Origin: Anaerocaecibacter muris
GTDB taxonomy: Bacteria > Bacillota > Clostridia > Christensenellales > Pumilibacteraceae
Direction: 5' to 3'
NCBI RefSeq assembly: GCF_943192945.1
Contig: NZ_CALPCE010000001.1
Location: 310,001 to 374,000 of the forward strand
DNA: 64,000 nt
The notes under the pieces are model-generated. The model saw only the letters and a program-made list of their open reading frames with translations. It had not been told where the DNA came from and ran no database searches. Within the stretch, counting starts at the first letter, position 1. Every line of letters starts with the position of its first letter. A program made the translations under genes and the position numbers. Below are positions 34,325-43,233 of this stretch, one piece after another.

Positions 34325-34973
34325 TTCGGATATTAACGCTATTCAATCGCGCATAGGTTACGTTTTTAAAAATCCCAAATTGCTTATAGCGGCGTTTACT
34401 CACTCGTCATACGTAAACGAACATGAGGTTGCAGGCAACGAACGTATCGAGTTTTTGGGCGATTGCGTGCTTAACTTTTTGGTCGGCGAGCGGTTGTTCG
34501 GACTCGATCCGTCGGCGAGCGAAGGTAAGCTGTCCGCGCGCCGCGCCGCGCTTGTTTCGCGCACTCCGCTCGCGCGCATTGTGAGCAGGCTGGGGCTTGT
34601 GGACTATTTGCGCGTCGGCGCGGGCGTTAACAAACTCAATTTTTCGGACAAGGCGCGTTCGGACGTACTCGAAGCGCTTATAGGCGCGGTGTACCTCGAC
34701 GGCGGTATCGATGCATGCCGAAAACTGCTCGATTCGATATTCTTTCCGTTTGTCGAGCCCGAGCGCGACTACAAAAGCGCATTGCAAGAATACGCCGCGA
34801 CGAATGGACAGACTGCGGAATATTCGACAACCGCCGCGCCTAACGGCGGATTTGCCGCGACGGTTACGGTCGGCGGGCGTAAATTCGAGGGGTTCGGCAA
34901 GACTAAACGGTTGGCGCATGCAACCGCGGCAAAGCGCGCGCTCGAAACTTTGTCGCCCGAAAATAGCAAGTAA
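34317..34973 (+). CDS. rnc: Ribonuclease III
   Basis: A 218-aa RNase III that cuts double-stranded RNA in rRNA and mRNA processing. The catalytic motif reads NERIEFLGDCVLNF (a Cys where Ala is usual), and the second acidic cluster is LEALIGAVYLDGG. A C-terminal double-stranded RNA-binding domain spans about 150-215 (YKSALQEYAA to AHATAAKRALETL). The start is GTG at 34317, overlapping plsX by 8 nt; no ATG fits the family N-terminus. It is followed by the smc promoter. Confidence 0.95.
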   Translation: MNNSDINAIQSRIGYVFKNPKLLIAAFTHSSYVNEHEVAGNERIEFLGDCVLNFLVGERLFGLDPSASEGKLSARRAALVSRTPLARIVSRLGLVDYLRVGAGVNKLNFSDKARSDVLEALIGAVYLDGGIDACRKLLDSIFFPFVEPERDYKSALQEYAATNGQTAEYSTTAAPNGGFAATVTVGGRKFEGFGKTKRLAHATAAKRALETLSPENSK

Positions 34974-35015
34974 ATCCCGAATTTACAAAATTCGTTCACA
35001 TACGTCTTAATTCGA

Positions 35016-35044
35016 TTGATTTTTTGCGCCGCGCATGGTATAAT
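35016..35044 (+). promoter_or_regulatory. Promoter of smc-ftsY
   Basis: TTGATT (35016-35021) and TATAAT (35039-35044) with a 17-nt spacer and an extended -10 (TGG). The expected start near 35051 falls within the ribosome site of the ATG at 35062. Confidence 0.65.
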
Positions 35045-35061
35045 TCATAGGTGAATGTATA

Positions 35062-38000
35062 ATGCGCAGTGTGCGCGAAGTGCAACGGGTGTCGGCATTG
35101 AAGTTTAAAAAACTATCCTTAATAGGATTCAAATCCTTCGCAAACAAACTCGAAGTCAAATTCGGCGAAGGCATAACCGCAATCGTCGGTCCTAACGGTT
35201 GCGGAAAGAGCAATGTTGCGGACGCGGTGCGTTGGGTGCTCGGCGAGCAGTCGGCGAAACTTTTGCGTGGCTCTAATATGCAAGACGTCATATTCAACGG
35301 CACGGAAAAGCGCAAGGCGTTGTCTTATGCCGAAGTATCGTTGACGTTCGATAACCACAATCGGTCGTTGTTCCCGTCATACGATTACGAAGAAGTCGTA
35401 ATTTCCCGTAAGCTGTTCCGTTCGGGCGAAAGCGAGTATTACCGTAACGGCAGTCTTTGCCGTCTGCGCGATATTTCGGAAATGTTGCGCGACGCGGGCT
35501 TTTCGGTCGAGGGCTATACCATAATCGGTCAAGGAAGGGTTATAGAAATAATCAATTCCAAGCCCGAGGACAGGCGAGCTATTTTCGAGGAAGCCGCGGG
35601 AATTACAAAGTACAAATTCAAAAAGAACGAGGCGGAGCGCAAGAACGCGCGTACGCGCGACAATCTTGTGCGGCTCAACGATATTTTGTCTAACGATACG
35701 GAACGGCTCGGACCTTTGGCGCGTCAAGCCGAAAAGACCCGCACGTACAGGGATTTAAAAGAGCGGCTAAAACATCACGAAATAAATCTGTACATAAACC
35801 AATACGAAACGGCTTCGAGCACAAAAGATAGGCTGTCGGAAGTTATTTCGGGTATCGATGCGGAAATTGCCGAAAAGCAAGCCGCATACAATCAGGCTTC
35901 CGCGGACTATAACAGCGCAATGAACGAGTTGCAGTCCATAGACTATAATCTGGAAAAATTGCGCACCGAGCTGATGGATTTGTCCGTCGATAAAGAGAAA
36001 ATATCGGGACAGATAGGTTTGTACAAACAACAGCTCGACAGCATAAGCAGTCAAAATATGGCGCTCATGGCATCCAATTCCGCGCTCAACGACAACTATA
36101 ACAATCTTACTAACACGGCGGCGCAAAAGCAGGACGAGCACAACCGCAAGGCGGAGGAGTTAAAATCCTCGCGCGAACAGTACGAAAAACTCAACGCGGA
36201 ATATACCGTGCTTGTCGATAAAGTTGCGGCGGAGGAAAACCGAATAAACGCCGCGCGCAAAGCGCTTATCGCGGCAATGGAACGCCGCGCCGACGTCAAT
36301 CGTAGCGTGGGCGAGCTGTCTGCGGAGCGCGTCAGTCTTACCGATCAGATAGAAGAATTGAAAATGCGCATGGAAATAGCGGACGGCAAAATTTCCACCG
36401 CCGCAAATGCGCTTGAAAAAAAGACGGCGGAGCTTGAAAAATTACAGGCGGAGTGCGCGGAACTTTCCGAGCAAAAGCAAAACGCAGTTTCGGAAAACTC
36501 CGAGTGCGTCAAGCGTTTGAACGAACTGGGCGCAAAGCTCGGACAAGCCCGTCAGGACTATTCCGCATTGATTTCGCGCAAGCGAGTTTTAGAGGACGTG
36601 CAAAAGGACGCATACACTCACTCCGTGCGCAAACTGCTCGACGACGCGGAAAGCAATCCGCATATAAAACAGCTTATCGTGGGCGTTATCGGTCAAGCGA
36701 TAACCGTCAAGGAAGGGTTTGAAGCGGCGGTCGATATGGCGCTCGGCTCGGCTGTCAATAACATTGTCACCAAAAACGAGGATGACGCCAAACAGCTTGT
36801 CGAACATTTAAAAGCAAATAAGTACGGCAGAGCGACGTTCCTGCCTATTACGAGTTTTAAACCGCGTTCGATCGACGGCAATCTCATCCCGCTTTTGCGG
36901 CGGCAGGGCTGTTTCGGCATAGCGACAAACGCTTTGACTTACGATCCCGTTTTCGATACGGTCATAAAAGGCTTGCTCGGCAGTACGGTAATCGTAGATA
37001 ACATGGACACGGCAGTTCGGCTCGCGCGCGACAGCAAGTACGGATTTCGTATAGTAACGCTCGACGGCGATATTGTTACGCCGCAAGGCGCGATAACGGG
37101 CGGCAGTAAAAAGTCGGACGCGACCAACGTGTTTGCGCACGAGCGCACGCTCAAAGACATTACCGCACAGACGGAAAATTTAAAGTCGAGTATAGAGAGC
37201 GCGCAAACGGAGCGCGACGGTCTTGCTGTGCGCAACGAGGAACTTACCAAGCGCGTGCGCGAGTTCACGGAGGACATACACGAATACGAGCTTGCGGCGG
37301 CGGCGCTTGCGGCGGAGCAGACCGCTATTCGCGGCGAACTGAATACGCTTACGGAAGCGCGCTCGGCGGACGAGCAAAACGTTAACGCCATGAGCGAACG
37401 CTTGGAAATTATTACGGCAGACCTCGACGCCGCGGAAAGATCGCAAGACGAAATAGGTATGGACGAGCGCAACGAGGAAACGGCGCGTATCGGCAAGCAG
37501 TTTGACGAATTGCGGCAAAAACGCGACGTAATGCACAATTCGGTCGTCGAGCACAACTTGCGTATCGTCACGCTCGAAAAGGACGTGGAGGCGTTACAAA
37601 ACGATATTGCTCGGTTAAAGAGCGAGGCAGTAGCCACCGCTCAACGCATAGAAAGCAACAACATGACTATCTTGGGCAACAACCGCACAATGCAAGAGTG
37701 CGACGACAAGATAAAACGTCTTACGGAAAGCAGTTCGGACGGCAACGACAAGCGCAGGGAACAAATAAAAGAAAAACTTGACGGACTGTCGCAGTATAAA
37801 AACGATCTCAATGTAAAAACTGTGGAAAGCGATAAAGCGCGTTTGGAATATAACGACGCGATCGCGGCGTTGACGGAACGCAAGCACGAGCAGGAAATTC
37901 TGCTCACGCAAGTGGACGTCAATATGGATTTGATGCAACAGCGCGTCAACGATGAATACGGGCTCGGTTACGAGGACTGCTTGCAGTTTAAGGACGAGAA

Positions 38001-38691
38001 TTACGACGCGGAAAACGGCGAAGTGGAAATAGTCAAACTTAAACGCCGTATAGCGAGCCTCGGCAGTATTAACGAAAACGCTATCGAGGAAGCGCAGGAA
38101 CTGTCGCAAAAATGCAATCAGTTGTCCATTCAGCGCGACGACATGATGAAAAGCCTTGCCGACGAGGAACGCATTATCAAAGAGATGTCGGCAAACATGA
38201 TGCGCGACTTTGACGACTGCTTTGAAAAAATCCGCAAAAACTTCCGCGAGATCTTTTCCGAATTGTTTAACGGCGGCACTGCGGACTTGGAACTTACGGA
38301 GAACGAAGACCCGTTGCTCCGCGGTGTTGAAATAAAGGCGCAACCGCCCGCCAAGCATTTGCAGTCTATTACGCTTTTGTCGGGCGGAGAAAAAACGCTC
38401 ACGGCGATAGCGATACTTTTTGCAATAATGAAACTTCGTCCCATGCCGTTCTGTTTGTTGGACGAAATAGAGGCGGCGTTGGACGACGCAAACGTCGGAA
38501 GAGTTGCCGCCGCGCTCAAAAAGTTTTCTACGCACACGCAGCTTATAGCCATTACGCACAGAAAACCCACGATGGAACAGGCGGACTGCTTATACGGCGT
38601 TACCATGGAAGAAAAGGGCGTGTCGTCAATAGTGTCCGTGCGCTTGTCCGACGCGTTAAAAAATGCCGAAACAGTTTCGGCTAAACAGTAG
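35062..38691 (+). CDS. smc: Chromosome segregation ATPase SMC
   Basis: A 1209-aa SMC that, as a dimer with ScpAB, loads on and organises the chromosome. The N-terminal ATPase half has Walker A GPNGCGKSN after IGFKSFANKLEV. Coiled coil follows, with the hinge at about 510-690 (VGVIGQAITV, then TPQGAITGGSKK), then the second coil. The C-terminal half has the signature LLSGGEKTLTAIAIL and Walker B PFCLLDEIEAALDD. I list the ATG at 35062, which has AGGTGA 8 nt upstream. However, the family N-terminus fits a TTG at 35098 (LKFKKLSLIGFKSF) better, giving 1197 aa, and the promoter geometry also favours it. ftsY follows after 15 nt. Confidence 0.95.
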   Translation: MRSVREVQRVSALKFKKLSLIGFKSFANKLEVKFGEGITAIVGPNGCGKSNVADAVRWVLGEQSAKLLRGSNMQDVIFNGTEKRKALSYAEVSLTFDNHNRSLFPSYDYEEVVISRKLFRSGESEYYRNGSLCRLRDISEMLRDAGFSVEGYTIIGQGRVIEIINSKPEDRRAIFEEAAGITKYKFKKNEAERKNARTRDNLVRLNDILSNDTERLGPLARQAEKTRTYRDLKERLKHHEINLYINQYETASSTKDRLSEVISGIDAEIAEKQAAYNQASADYNSAMNELQSIDYNLEKLRTELMDLSVDKEKISGQIGLYKQQLDSISSQNMALMASNSALNDNYNNLTNTAAQKQDEHNRKAEELKSSREQYEKLNAEYTVLVDKVAAEENRINAARKALIAAMERRADVNRSVGELSAERVSLTDQIEELKMRMEIADGKISTAANALEKKTAELEKLQAECAELSEQKQNAVSENSECVKRLNELGAKLGQARQDYSALISRKRVLEDVQKDAYTHSVRKLLDDAESNPHIKQLIVGVIGQAITVKEGFEAAVDMALGSAVNNIVTKNEDDAKQLVEHLKANKYGRATFLPITSFKPRSIDGNLIPLLRRQGCFGIATNALTYDPVFDTVIKGLLGSTVIVDNMDTAVRLARDSKYGFRIVTLDGDIVTPQGAITGGSKKSDATNVFAHERTLKDITAQTENLKSSIESAQTERDGLAVRNEELTKRVREFTEDIHEYELAAAALAAEQTAIRGELNTLTEARSADEQNVNAMSERLEIITADLDAAERSQDEIGMDERNEETARIGKQFDELRQKRDVMHNSVVEHNLRIVTLEKDVEALQNDIARLKSEAVATAQRIESNNMTILGNNRTMQECDDKIKRLTESSSDGNDKRREQIKEKLDGLSQYKNDLNVKTVESDKARLEYNDAIAALTERKHEQEILLTQVDVNMDLMQQRVNDEYGLGYEDCLQFKDENYDAENGEVEIVKLKRRIASLGSINENAIEEAQELSQKCNQLSIQRDDMMKSLADEERIIKEMSANMMRDFDDCFEKIRKNFREIFSELFNGGTADLELTENEDPLLRGVEIKAQPPAKHLQSITLLSGGEKTLTAIAILFAIMKLRPMPFCLLDEIEAALDDANVGRVAAALKKFSTHTQLIAITHRKPTMEQADCLYGVTMEEKGVSSIVSVRLSDALKNAETVSAKQ

Positions 38692-38706
38692 TAGTCAAGG
38701 TGAATT

Positions 38707-39612
38707 ATGGGCATATTTTCCAAGATAAAGCAGGGGCTTAAACGCACAAAGGAAGCTATCGCTTACAAGCTGAACAAGCTGTTTACGGGCGGCGTGCTTA
38801 CCGACGATTTTTACGACGAGCTCGAAGAAACGCTTTTGACGTCCGATATAGGCGCGGAAACGACCGAGAATATAATGGACAGGTTAAAAGACGAAATCGA
38901 CAGACAGCACGTGCGCGACACCGCGACCGTGCGGGATATTTTAAAAAATATTCTTGTCGAGTTGTTGGAGGAAAACGAAAAGCCGGAGTACGGCTATCCT
39001 CTCGTAATAATGCTGTCGGGCGTGAACGGCGTGGGCAAAACCACGGCAATAGGCAAGCTCGCCAAAAAGTTCAAGTCGCAGGGTAAATCGGTCACTATAG
39101 CCGCCGCGGATACTTTCCGCGCCGCCGCCGCCGATCAGTTGACTGTGTGGGCGGAACGCGCGGGCGTGCGCATAATAAAGCACGCCGAAGGCGCGGACCC
39201 CGCCGCCGTTGTTTACGACGCGGCGCAAAGCGTTAAGAGCAAGAACGGTGACGTTTTGCTAATAGATACCGCGGGCAGACTGCACAACAAGAAAAACCTT
39301 ATGGAGGAGCTGAAAAAGATTGCGCGCGTAGTCGGACGGGAATTGCCCAACGCTACGGTGCTCAATTACATAGTGCTCGATGCGACCACGGGTCAAAACG
39401 CCATTTCGCAGGTGGATATATTTAACGAAGCAATCGACATAGACGGCATTATCCTTACCAAACTGGACGGAACGGCAAAAGGCGGCGTCGTGCTTGCGAT
39501 AGCGGGCGAGTTGTCCGTGCCCGTCGTGTACGTCGGCGTCGGCGAGGGTATAGACGATTTGGAAGACTTTGACGCGGACGATTTTGTAAGCGGAATTATG
39601 GGCGACGAATAA
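38707..39612 (+). CDS. ftsY: Signal recognition particle receptor FtsY
   Basis: A 301-aa FtsY, the membrane-associated GTPase that receives SRP-ribosome complexes. The N domain (about 1-95) is short, with no extended acidic A domain. The G domain has GVNGVGKT (105-112), AADTFRAAAADQL, DTAGRLHNKKNLMEEL and TKLDGTAKGG. It ends with GVGEGIDDLEDFD and the amphipathic family tail. AAGGTG precedes the ATG, and smc is 15 nt upstream, so the two are cotranscribed. Confidence 0.97.
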   Translation: MGIFSKIKQGLKRTKEAIAYKLNKLFTGGVLTDDFYDELEETLLTSDIGAETTENIMDRLKDEIDRQHVRDTATVRDILKNILVELLEENEKPEYGYPLVIMLSGVNGVGKTTAIGKLAKKFKSQGKSVTIAAADTFRAAAADQLTVWAERAGVRIIKHAEGADPAAVVYDAAQSVKSKNGDVLLIDTAGRLHNKKNLMEELKKIARVVGRELPNATVLNYIVLDATTGQNAISQVDIFNEAIDIDGIILTKLDGTAKGGVVLAIAGELSVPVVYVGVGEGIDDLEDFDADDFVSGIMGDE

Positions 39613-39656
39613 TTTGTCTTAATTTGCAAGCAGATCGAAAAATCGATTAAAAACGC

Positions 39657-39685
39657 TTGCAATATAAAAAAATATGATGTATAAT
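39657..39685 (+). promoter_or_regulatory. Promoter of ylxM-ffh
   Basis: TTGCAA (39657-39662) and TATAAT (39680-39685) with a 17-nt spacer. The expected start, near 39692, lies inside the 5' arm of the next hairpin. Confidence 0.65.
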
Positions 39686-39687
39686 GA

Positions 39688-39720
39688 CGGTGTAAAGCAA
39701 TTCGACTTTACACCGTTTTT
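39688..39720 (+). terminator. ftsY terminator overlapping the ylxM start of transcription
   Basis: CGGTGTAAAG (39688-39697) pairs perfectly with CTTTACACCG (39706-39715) and is followed by five T and then directly by the ylxM ATG. Transcripts from smc-ftsY carry the whole stem; transcripts from the local promoter should lack its first few bases. Confidence 0.75.
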
Positions 39721-40050
39721 ATGAGCAAGGACTTGAATGTAAGCAGGCTGTGCGACGTATACGGCGCGTTATTGACCGAACATAGACGGGAGTTAATCCG
39801 CGAATATTACGACAACGATTTGTCGCTCGCGGAAATCGCCGAAAATTCGGGCATTACAAGACAAGCGGCGTTGTGCAGTATAAAGCAAGCGGAAAACCAG
39901 CTTTACGGTTACGAAGAAAAAATAGGGCTTGCGGCGTTATATCGGGACTTGGAAAAGGATTTGCAATCGTTGATGTCGGACATGGATTCGGACGTTCAAA
40001 CTGCGAAAGCGCGGTTGCAAAACATAATAGACGGTTTACAACGGCAATGA
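39721..40050 (+). CDS. ylxM: YlxM/p13-like helix-turn-helix protein
   Basis: A 109-aa YlxM-family protein, a small sigma-factor-like helix-turn-helix protein usually encoded just before ffh and linked to SRP function. The helix-turn-helix lies at about 30-65: HRELIREYYDNDLSLAEIAE, then NSGITRQAALCSIKQAE. The C-terminal third is a coiled-coil-like helix. The ATG follows directly on the T-run of a terminator hairpin, and no ribosome site is present. That is unusual in this genome. ffh starts 9 nt after the stop. Confidence 0.9.
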   Translation: MSKDLNVSRLCDVYGALLTEHRRELIREYYDNDLSLAEIAENSGITRQAALCSIKQAENQLYGYEEKIGLAALYRDLEKDLQSLMSDMDSDVQTAKARLQNIIDGLQRQ

Positions 40051-40059
40051 GGTAACAGC

Positions 40060-41403
40060 ATGGGTTTATTCTCGTCGCTTGCCGATAAGCTCGGCAACGT
40101 GTTTGCAAAAATAACTTCGCGCGGAAAACTTACCGAGGGCGATATAAAGCAGGCAATGCGCGAAATTCGCATTGCGCTGTTGGAGGCGGACGTCAACTAT
40201 GCCGTCGTTAAGGATTTTGTCGCGCGCGTTTCCGAAAAAGCCGTGGGCGAGCAGGTGTTAAAATCGCTTACCCCCGGGCAACAGGTTGTAAAAATAGTCA
40301 ACGACGAACTTATCGAGCTTATGGGTGCGACAAATTCCAAACTCGAAGTTTCGTCCAAACCGCCCACCGTAATAATGATGTGCGGTTTGCAGGGCGCGGG
40401 CAAGACAACGTTTTGCGGCAAGCTCGGCAGTTATCTTACCAAACAGGGCAAAAAGCCCATGTTTGCGGCGTGCGACGTGTATCGCCCCGCGGCTGTCAAT
40501 CAGTTGCAGGTAGTCGGCAAAAAAGTTAATATTCCCGTGTTTGAGCAGGGCGCGGGCAATCCCGTTAAAATAGCGGCGCGCGCCGTTGACGAAGCGATCA
40601 AGCTCGGATACGACACCGTCATCATTGACACGGCAGGCAGACTGCACATCAACGAAGAGTTGATGAACGAGCTTAAAGAGATCAAGCAGAAAACCGCGCC
40701 GACGGAAATACTTTTGACGGTTGACGCAATGACAGGTCAAGACGCAGTCAACGTCGCCAAAACGTTCAACGACGAGCTCGATATAACGGGCGTTATCCTT
40801 ACCAAGCTCGACGGCGACACTCGCGGCGGCGCGGCGCTTTCCATACGCGCGGTTACGGGCAAGCCCATCAAGTTTTGCGGTACGGGAGAAAAGTCGGGCG
40901 ATATAGAGCCGTTCTATCCCGACAGAATGGCGTCGAGAATACTCGGCATGGGCGACGTGCTTACGCTTATAGAAAAAGCGCAAGAAGCCGTGTCCGAGGA
41001 AGAACTTAAAAAAATGGAAAAGCGCATGCGTGAAAACAAGTTCACTTTAGAGGACTTTTTAACGCAGTTTAAGTCGCTTGCCAAAATGGGCGATATAAAC
41101 GACGTTGTGGCAATGATCCCCGGCATGAGTAAAGCCAACGTCGATTCCAAGCAGATAGACGAGCGTATCGGCAAATACAAATCGATTATTCTGTCAATGA
41201 CGCCTTACGAACGCTCTCACCCCGAAATAATTAAATCCTCGCGCAGAAAACGCATTGCCGCGGGTAGCGGCACGAGCGTACAGGAAGTAAACGCACTGTT
41301 AAAACAGTACGACCAAACGCGCGAAATGATGAAGGCGGCAAGCTCGGGCAAAATGCCGCAAATGCAACAAAAAGTCATACGTCAAAAACGTAGGTTCAGA
41401 TAA
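40060..41403 (+). CDS. ffh: Signal recognition particle protein (SRP54)
   Basis: A 447-aa Ffh that binds the 4.5S/6S RNA and signal peptides and delivers ribosomes to FtsY. The N domain covers about 1-85. The G domain has GLQGAGKTTFCGKL, ACDVYRPAAVNQLQVV, DTAGRLHINEELMNEL and TKLDGDTRGGAAL. The methionine-rich M domain runs from about 325, with MIPGMSKANV and RRKRIAAGSGTSVQEVNALL, the RNA-binding motif. GAGG precedes the ATG. The 4.5S RNA gene is not in the window. Confidence 0.97.
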   Translation: MGLFSSLADKLGNVFAKITSRGKLTEGDIKQAMREIRIALLEADVNYAVVKDFVARVSEKAVGEQVLKSLTPGQQVVKIVNDELIELMGATNSKLEVSSKPPTVIMMCGLQGAGKTTFCGKLGSYLTKQGKKPMFAACDVYRPAAVNQLQVVGKKVNIPVFEQGAGNPVKIAARAVDEAIKLGYDTVIIDTAGRLHINEELMNELKEIKQKTAPTEILLTVDAMTGQDAVNVAKTFNDELDITGVILTKLDGDTRGGAALSIRAVTGKPIKFCGTGEKSGDIEPFYPDRMASRILGMGDVLTLIEKAQEAVSEEELKKMEKRMRENKFTLEDFLTQFKSLAKMGDINDVVAMIPGMSKANVDSKQIDERIGKYKSIILSMTPYERSHPEIIKSSRRKRIAAGSGTSVQEVNALLKQYDQTREMMKAASSGKMPQMQQKVIRQKRRFR

Positions 41404-41433
41404 CCGATAGCGGACGACCTAAACACGACTGCT

Positions 41434-41450
41434 CGGCGCGCACCGCGCCG
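41434..41450 (+). other. GC-rich hairpin in the rpsP leader
   Basis: CGGCGCG and CGCGCCG form a perfect 7-bp stem around a CAC loop, about 40 nt before rpsP and 30 nt after ffh. No T-run follows, so it is unlikely to be a terminator; it may stabilise or partition the ffh-rpsP message. Confidence 0.4.
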
Positions 41451-41491
41451 CGTACATAAACAAAATACAAACTTTCTTTAAGGAGAAAATC

Positions 41492-41782
41492 ATGGTAAAA
41501 ATCAGACTTACTCGCATGGGCGACCACAAATCCCCGTTCTACCGCATAATCGTTGCGGACTCCCGCTCGCCGCGCGACGGCAGATTTATCGAAGTGTTGG
41601 GCACTTACGATCCGCACCTCGACGACGGGCTTAAACTCGACGTGGACAAATCCAAACAGTGGATCAAAAACGGCGCTCAACCCACCGACACCGTTCGCGC
41701 GCTTCTCGTAAAAGCGGGTGCATTGGAAACCAAAAAATCCACGCAAAAGACCAAGGTCGATAAAAAGAAGAAAGCGGAGTAA
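41492..41782 (+). CDS. rpsP: Ribosomal protein bS16
   Basis: A 96-aa small-subunit protein S16. It begins [19 protein letters not shown] and continues [21 protein letters not shown], both diagnostic. The C-terminal tail is lysine-rich. AAGGAG lies 7 nt before the ATG. Gene order ffh-rpsP-khpA-rimM-trmD is the classic one. Confidence 0.97.
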   Translation: MVKIRLTRMGDHKSPFYRIIVADSRSPRDGRFIEVLGTYDPHLDDGLKLDVDKSKQWIKNGAQPTDTVRALLVKAGALETKKSTQKTKVDKKKKAE

Positions 41783-41788
41783 TTAACA

Positions 41789-42007
41789 ATGACTGAACTT
41801 GTTAAGTACATTGTTACCGCGCTTGTGGATAATAAGGAGCAAGTGTCCGTTACCGAAGACGGCGACGTTATTGTCGTCAAGGTAGCCAAAGAGGACATGG
41901 GCAAGGTTATCGGCAAACAAGGCAGAATAATAAAATCCGTTCGTTCGGTCGTCAAAGCGGCTTCCGTCAAGCAAGGCAGAAACTGCACCGTCGAAATCGA
42001 CGAGTAA
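41789..42007 (+). CDS. khpA: KH-domain RNA-binding protein KhpA
   Basis: A 72-aa single KH-domain protein (KhpA/YlqC). The GxxG loop appears in VIGKQGRIIKSVRSVV. Homologues bind RNA, often together with KhpB, and influence cell division and sRNA function in Bacillota. It starts 6 nt after rpsP with GGAG upstream. Confidence 0.93.
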   Translation: MTELVKYIVTALVDNKEQVSVTEDGDVIVVKVAKEDMGKVIGKQGRIIKSVRSVVKAASVKQGRNCTVEIDE

Positions 42008-42011
42008 CGCT

Positions 42012-42521
42012 TTGATTACCGTAGGACAGATTACAAAACCGCAAGGCGTGCGCGGCGAAGTCAAGGTCAGACCGTTGACCGACGACCCGTCGCGCTTTTG
42101 TATGCTCAAAACCGTTACGGTCGGAGGCAAGCCGTTCAAAATTGACGGCGTGCGCGTCAGCAACGGCGACGTTTTTATACGTTTTGCGGGGATTGCCGAC
42201 AGAAACGGCGCGGAAGCGTTGCGCGGCGAGTACATACAAATCGATCGCGCGGCGGCGGTCGCTCTGGACGACGGCGAGTTTTTTGTCGCCGATTTGGTGG
42301 GCGCGCCGCTGTTCCAGACCGACGGCGAAGTCAATACCCGCGTCGGCGTTATACGATCGGTTCAGTCGTTCGGCGCGGCGGACGTTTTTACCGTAAAACT
42401 CGAAAACGGCAAAGAAATGACGTTTGCTTTTGTAAAAAGTCTTAACGCCGTTTATGCGGAAGGCGCGCTTACGGTAGACGCGCGCAAGCTCCGAGAAGTG
42501 GCGGTGTACGATGAAGATTAG
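42012..42521 (+). CDS. rimM: 16S rRNA maturation factor RimM
   Basis: A 169-aa RimM, an S19-binding factor needed for late 30S maturation. The N-terminal segment ITVGQITKPQGVRGEVKV is typical, and the PRC-barrel half contains EFFVADLVG. The start is a TTG at 42012, 4 nt after khpA; no ATG or GTG fits the family N-terminus. The last 11 bases overlap trmD. Confidence 0.92.
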   Translation: MITVGQITKPQGVRGEVKVRPLTDDPSRFCMLKTVTVGGKPFKIDGVRVSNGDVFIRFAGIADRNGAEALRGEYIQIDRAAAVALDDGEFFVADLVGAPLFQTDGEVNTRVGVIRSVQSFGAADVFTVKLENGKEMTFAFVKSLNAVYAEGALTVDARKLREVAVYDED

Positions 42522-43233
42522 AGTGCTTACGTTGTTCCCGCGCATGTTCGACTGTCTTAACGAGAGTATTATAGGCAGGGCGATAAAAAACGGTATACTC
42601 GATTTCGCGGCGATCGACATACGCGAATATTCCAAGGACAAGCACCAAAAATGCGACGACACGCCTTACGGCGGCGGCGCGGGCATGGTAATGACGGCGC
42701 AACCTATATACGACTGTATAAACGCCGTCGATCCCAATCACGAATATTTGCGCGTGTACATGGCGCCGCAAGGCGAAACTTTGTCTGACGGGTTGTGTCG
42801 CGATCTTGCGCGTAGCGGGGATTTGCTCATACTCTGCGGGCATTACGAGGGTGTTGACAGGCGCGTGCTCGACCTTTGCATCGATAAAGAAATTTCTATC
42901 GGCGATTACGTGTTGTCGGGCGGCGAGCTTGCGGCTATGGTCGTGACGGACGGTGTTGCGCGGTTTATCGACGGCGTGCTCGGAAGCAGTGCGTCGCACG
43001 AGGACGAAAGTTTTTCGGACGGCTTGCTCGAATATCCGCAGTACACGCGTCCGCCCGAATTTATGGGGCTTAAAGTACCCGAAGTATTGCTCAACGGCAA
43101 TCATAAGGAAATAGAGAAGTTTCGCCGAGCGGAAAGCGAACGGCTTACCGCGCTTCGCCGCCCCGATCTTTTGGTCGGCAAACGCGCGGCGACTGCGGAC
43201 GAAATGCGGGGAGGCGGCAAAAATGGAGATTAA
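42511..43233 (+). CDS. trmD: tRNA (guanine37-N1)-methyltransferase
   Basis: A 240-aa TrmD, the trefoil-knot SPOUT enzyme that methylates G37 of tRNAs. It opens IRVLTLFPRMFDC, has DDTPYGGGAGMVM and the knot with CGHYEGVDRRVL and ISIGDYVLSGGELAA. It overlaps rimM by 11 bases and rbgA by 11 bases. In most Bacillota rplS follows trmD; here rbgA does, so rplS must be elsewhere. Confidence 0.96.
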   Translation: MKIRVLTLFPRMFDCLNESIIGRAIKNGILDFAAIDIREYSKDKHQKCDDTPYGGGAGMVMTAQPIYDCINAVDPNHEYLRVYMAPQGETLSDGLCRDLARSGDLLILCGHYEGVDRRVLDLCIDKEISIGDYVLSGGELAAMVVTDGVARFIDGVLGSSASHEDESFSDGLLEYPQYTRPPEFMGLKVPEVLLNGNHKEIEKFRRAESERLTALRRPDLLVGKRAATADEMRGGGKNGD

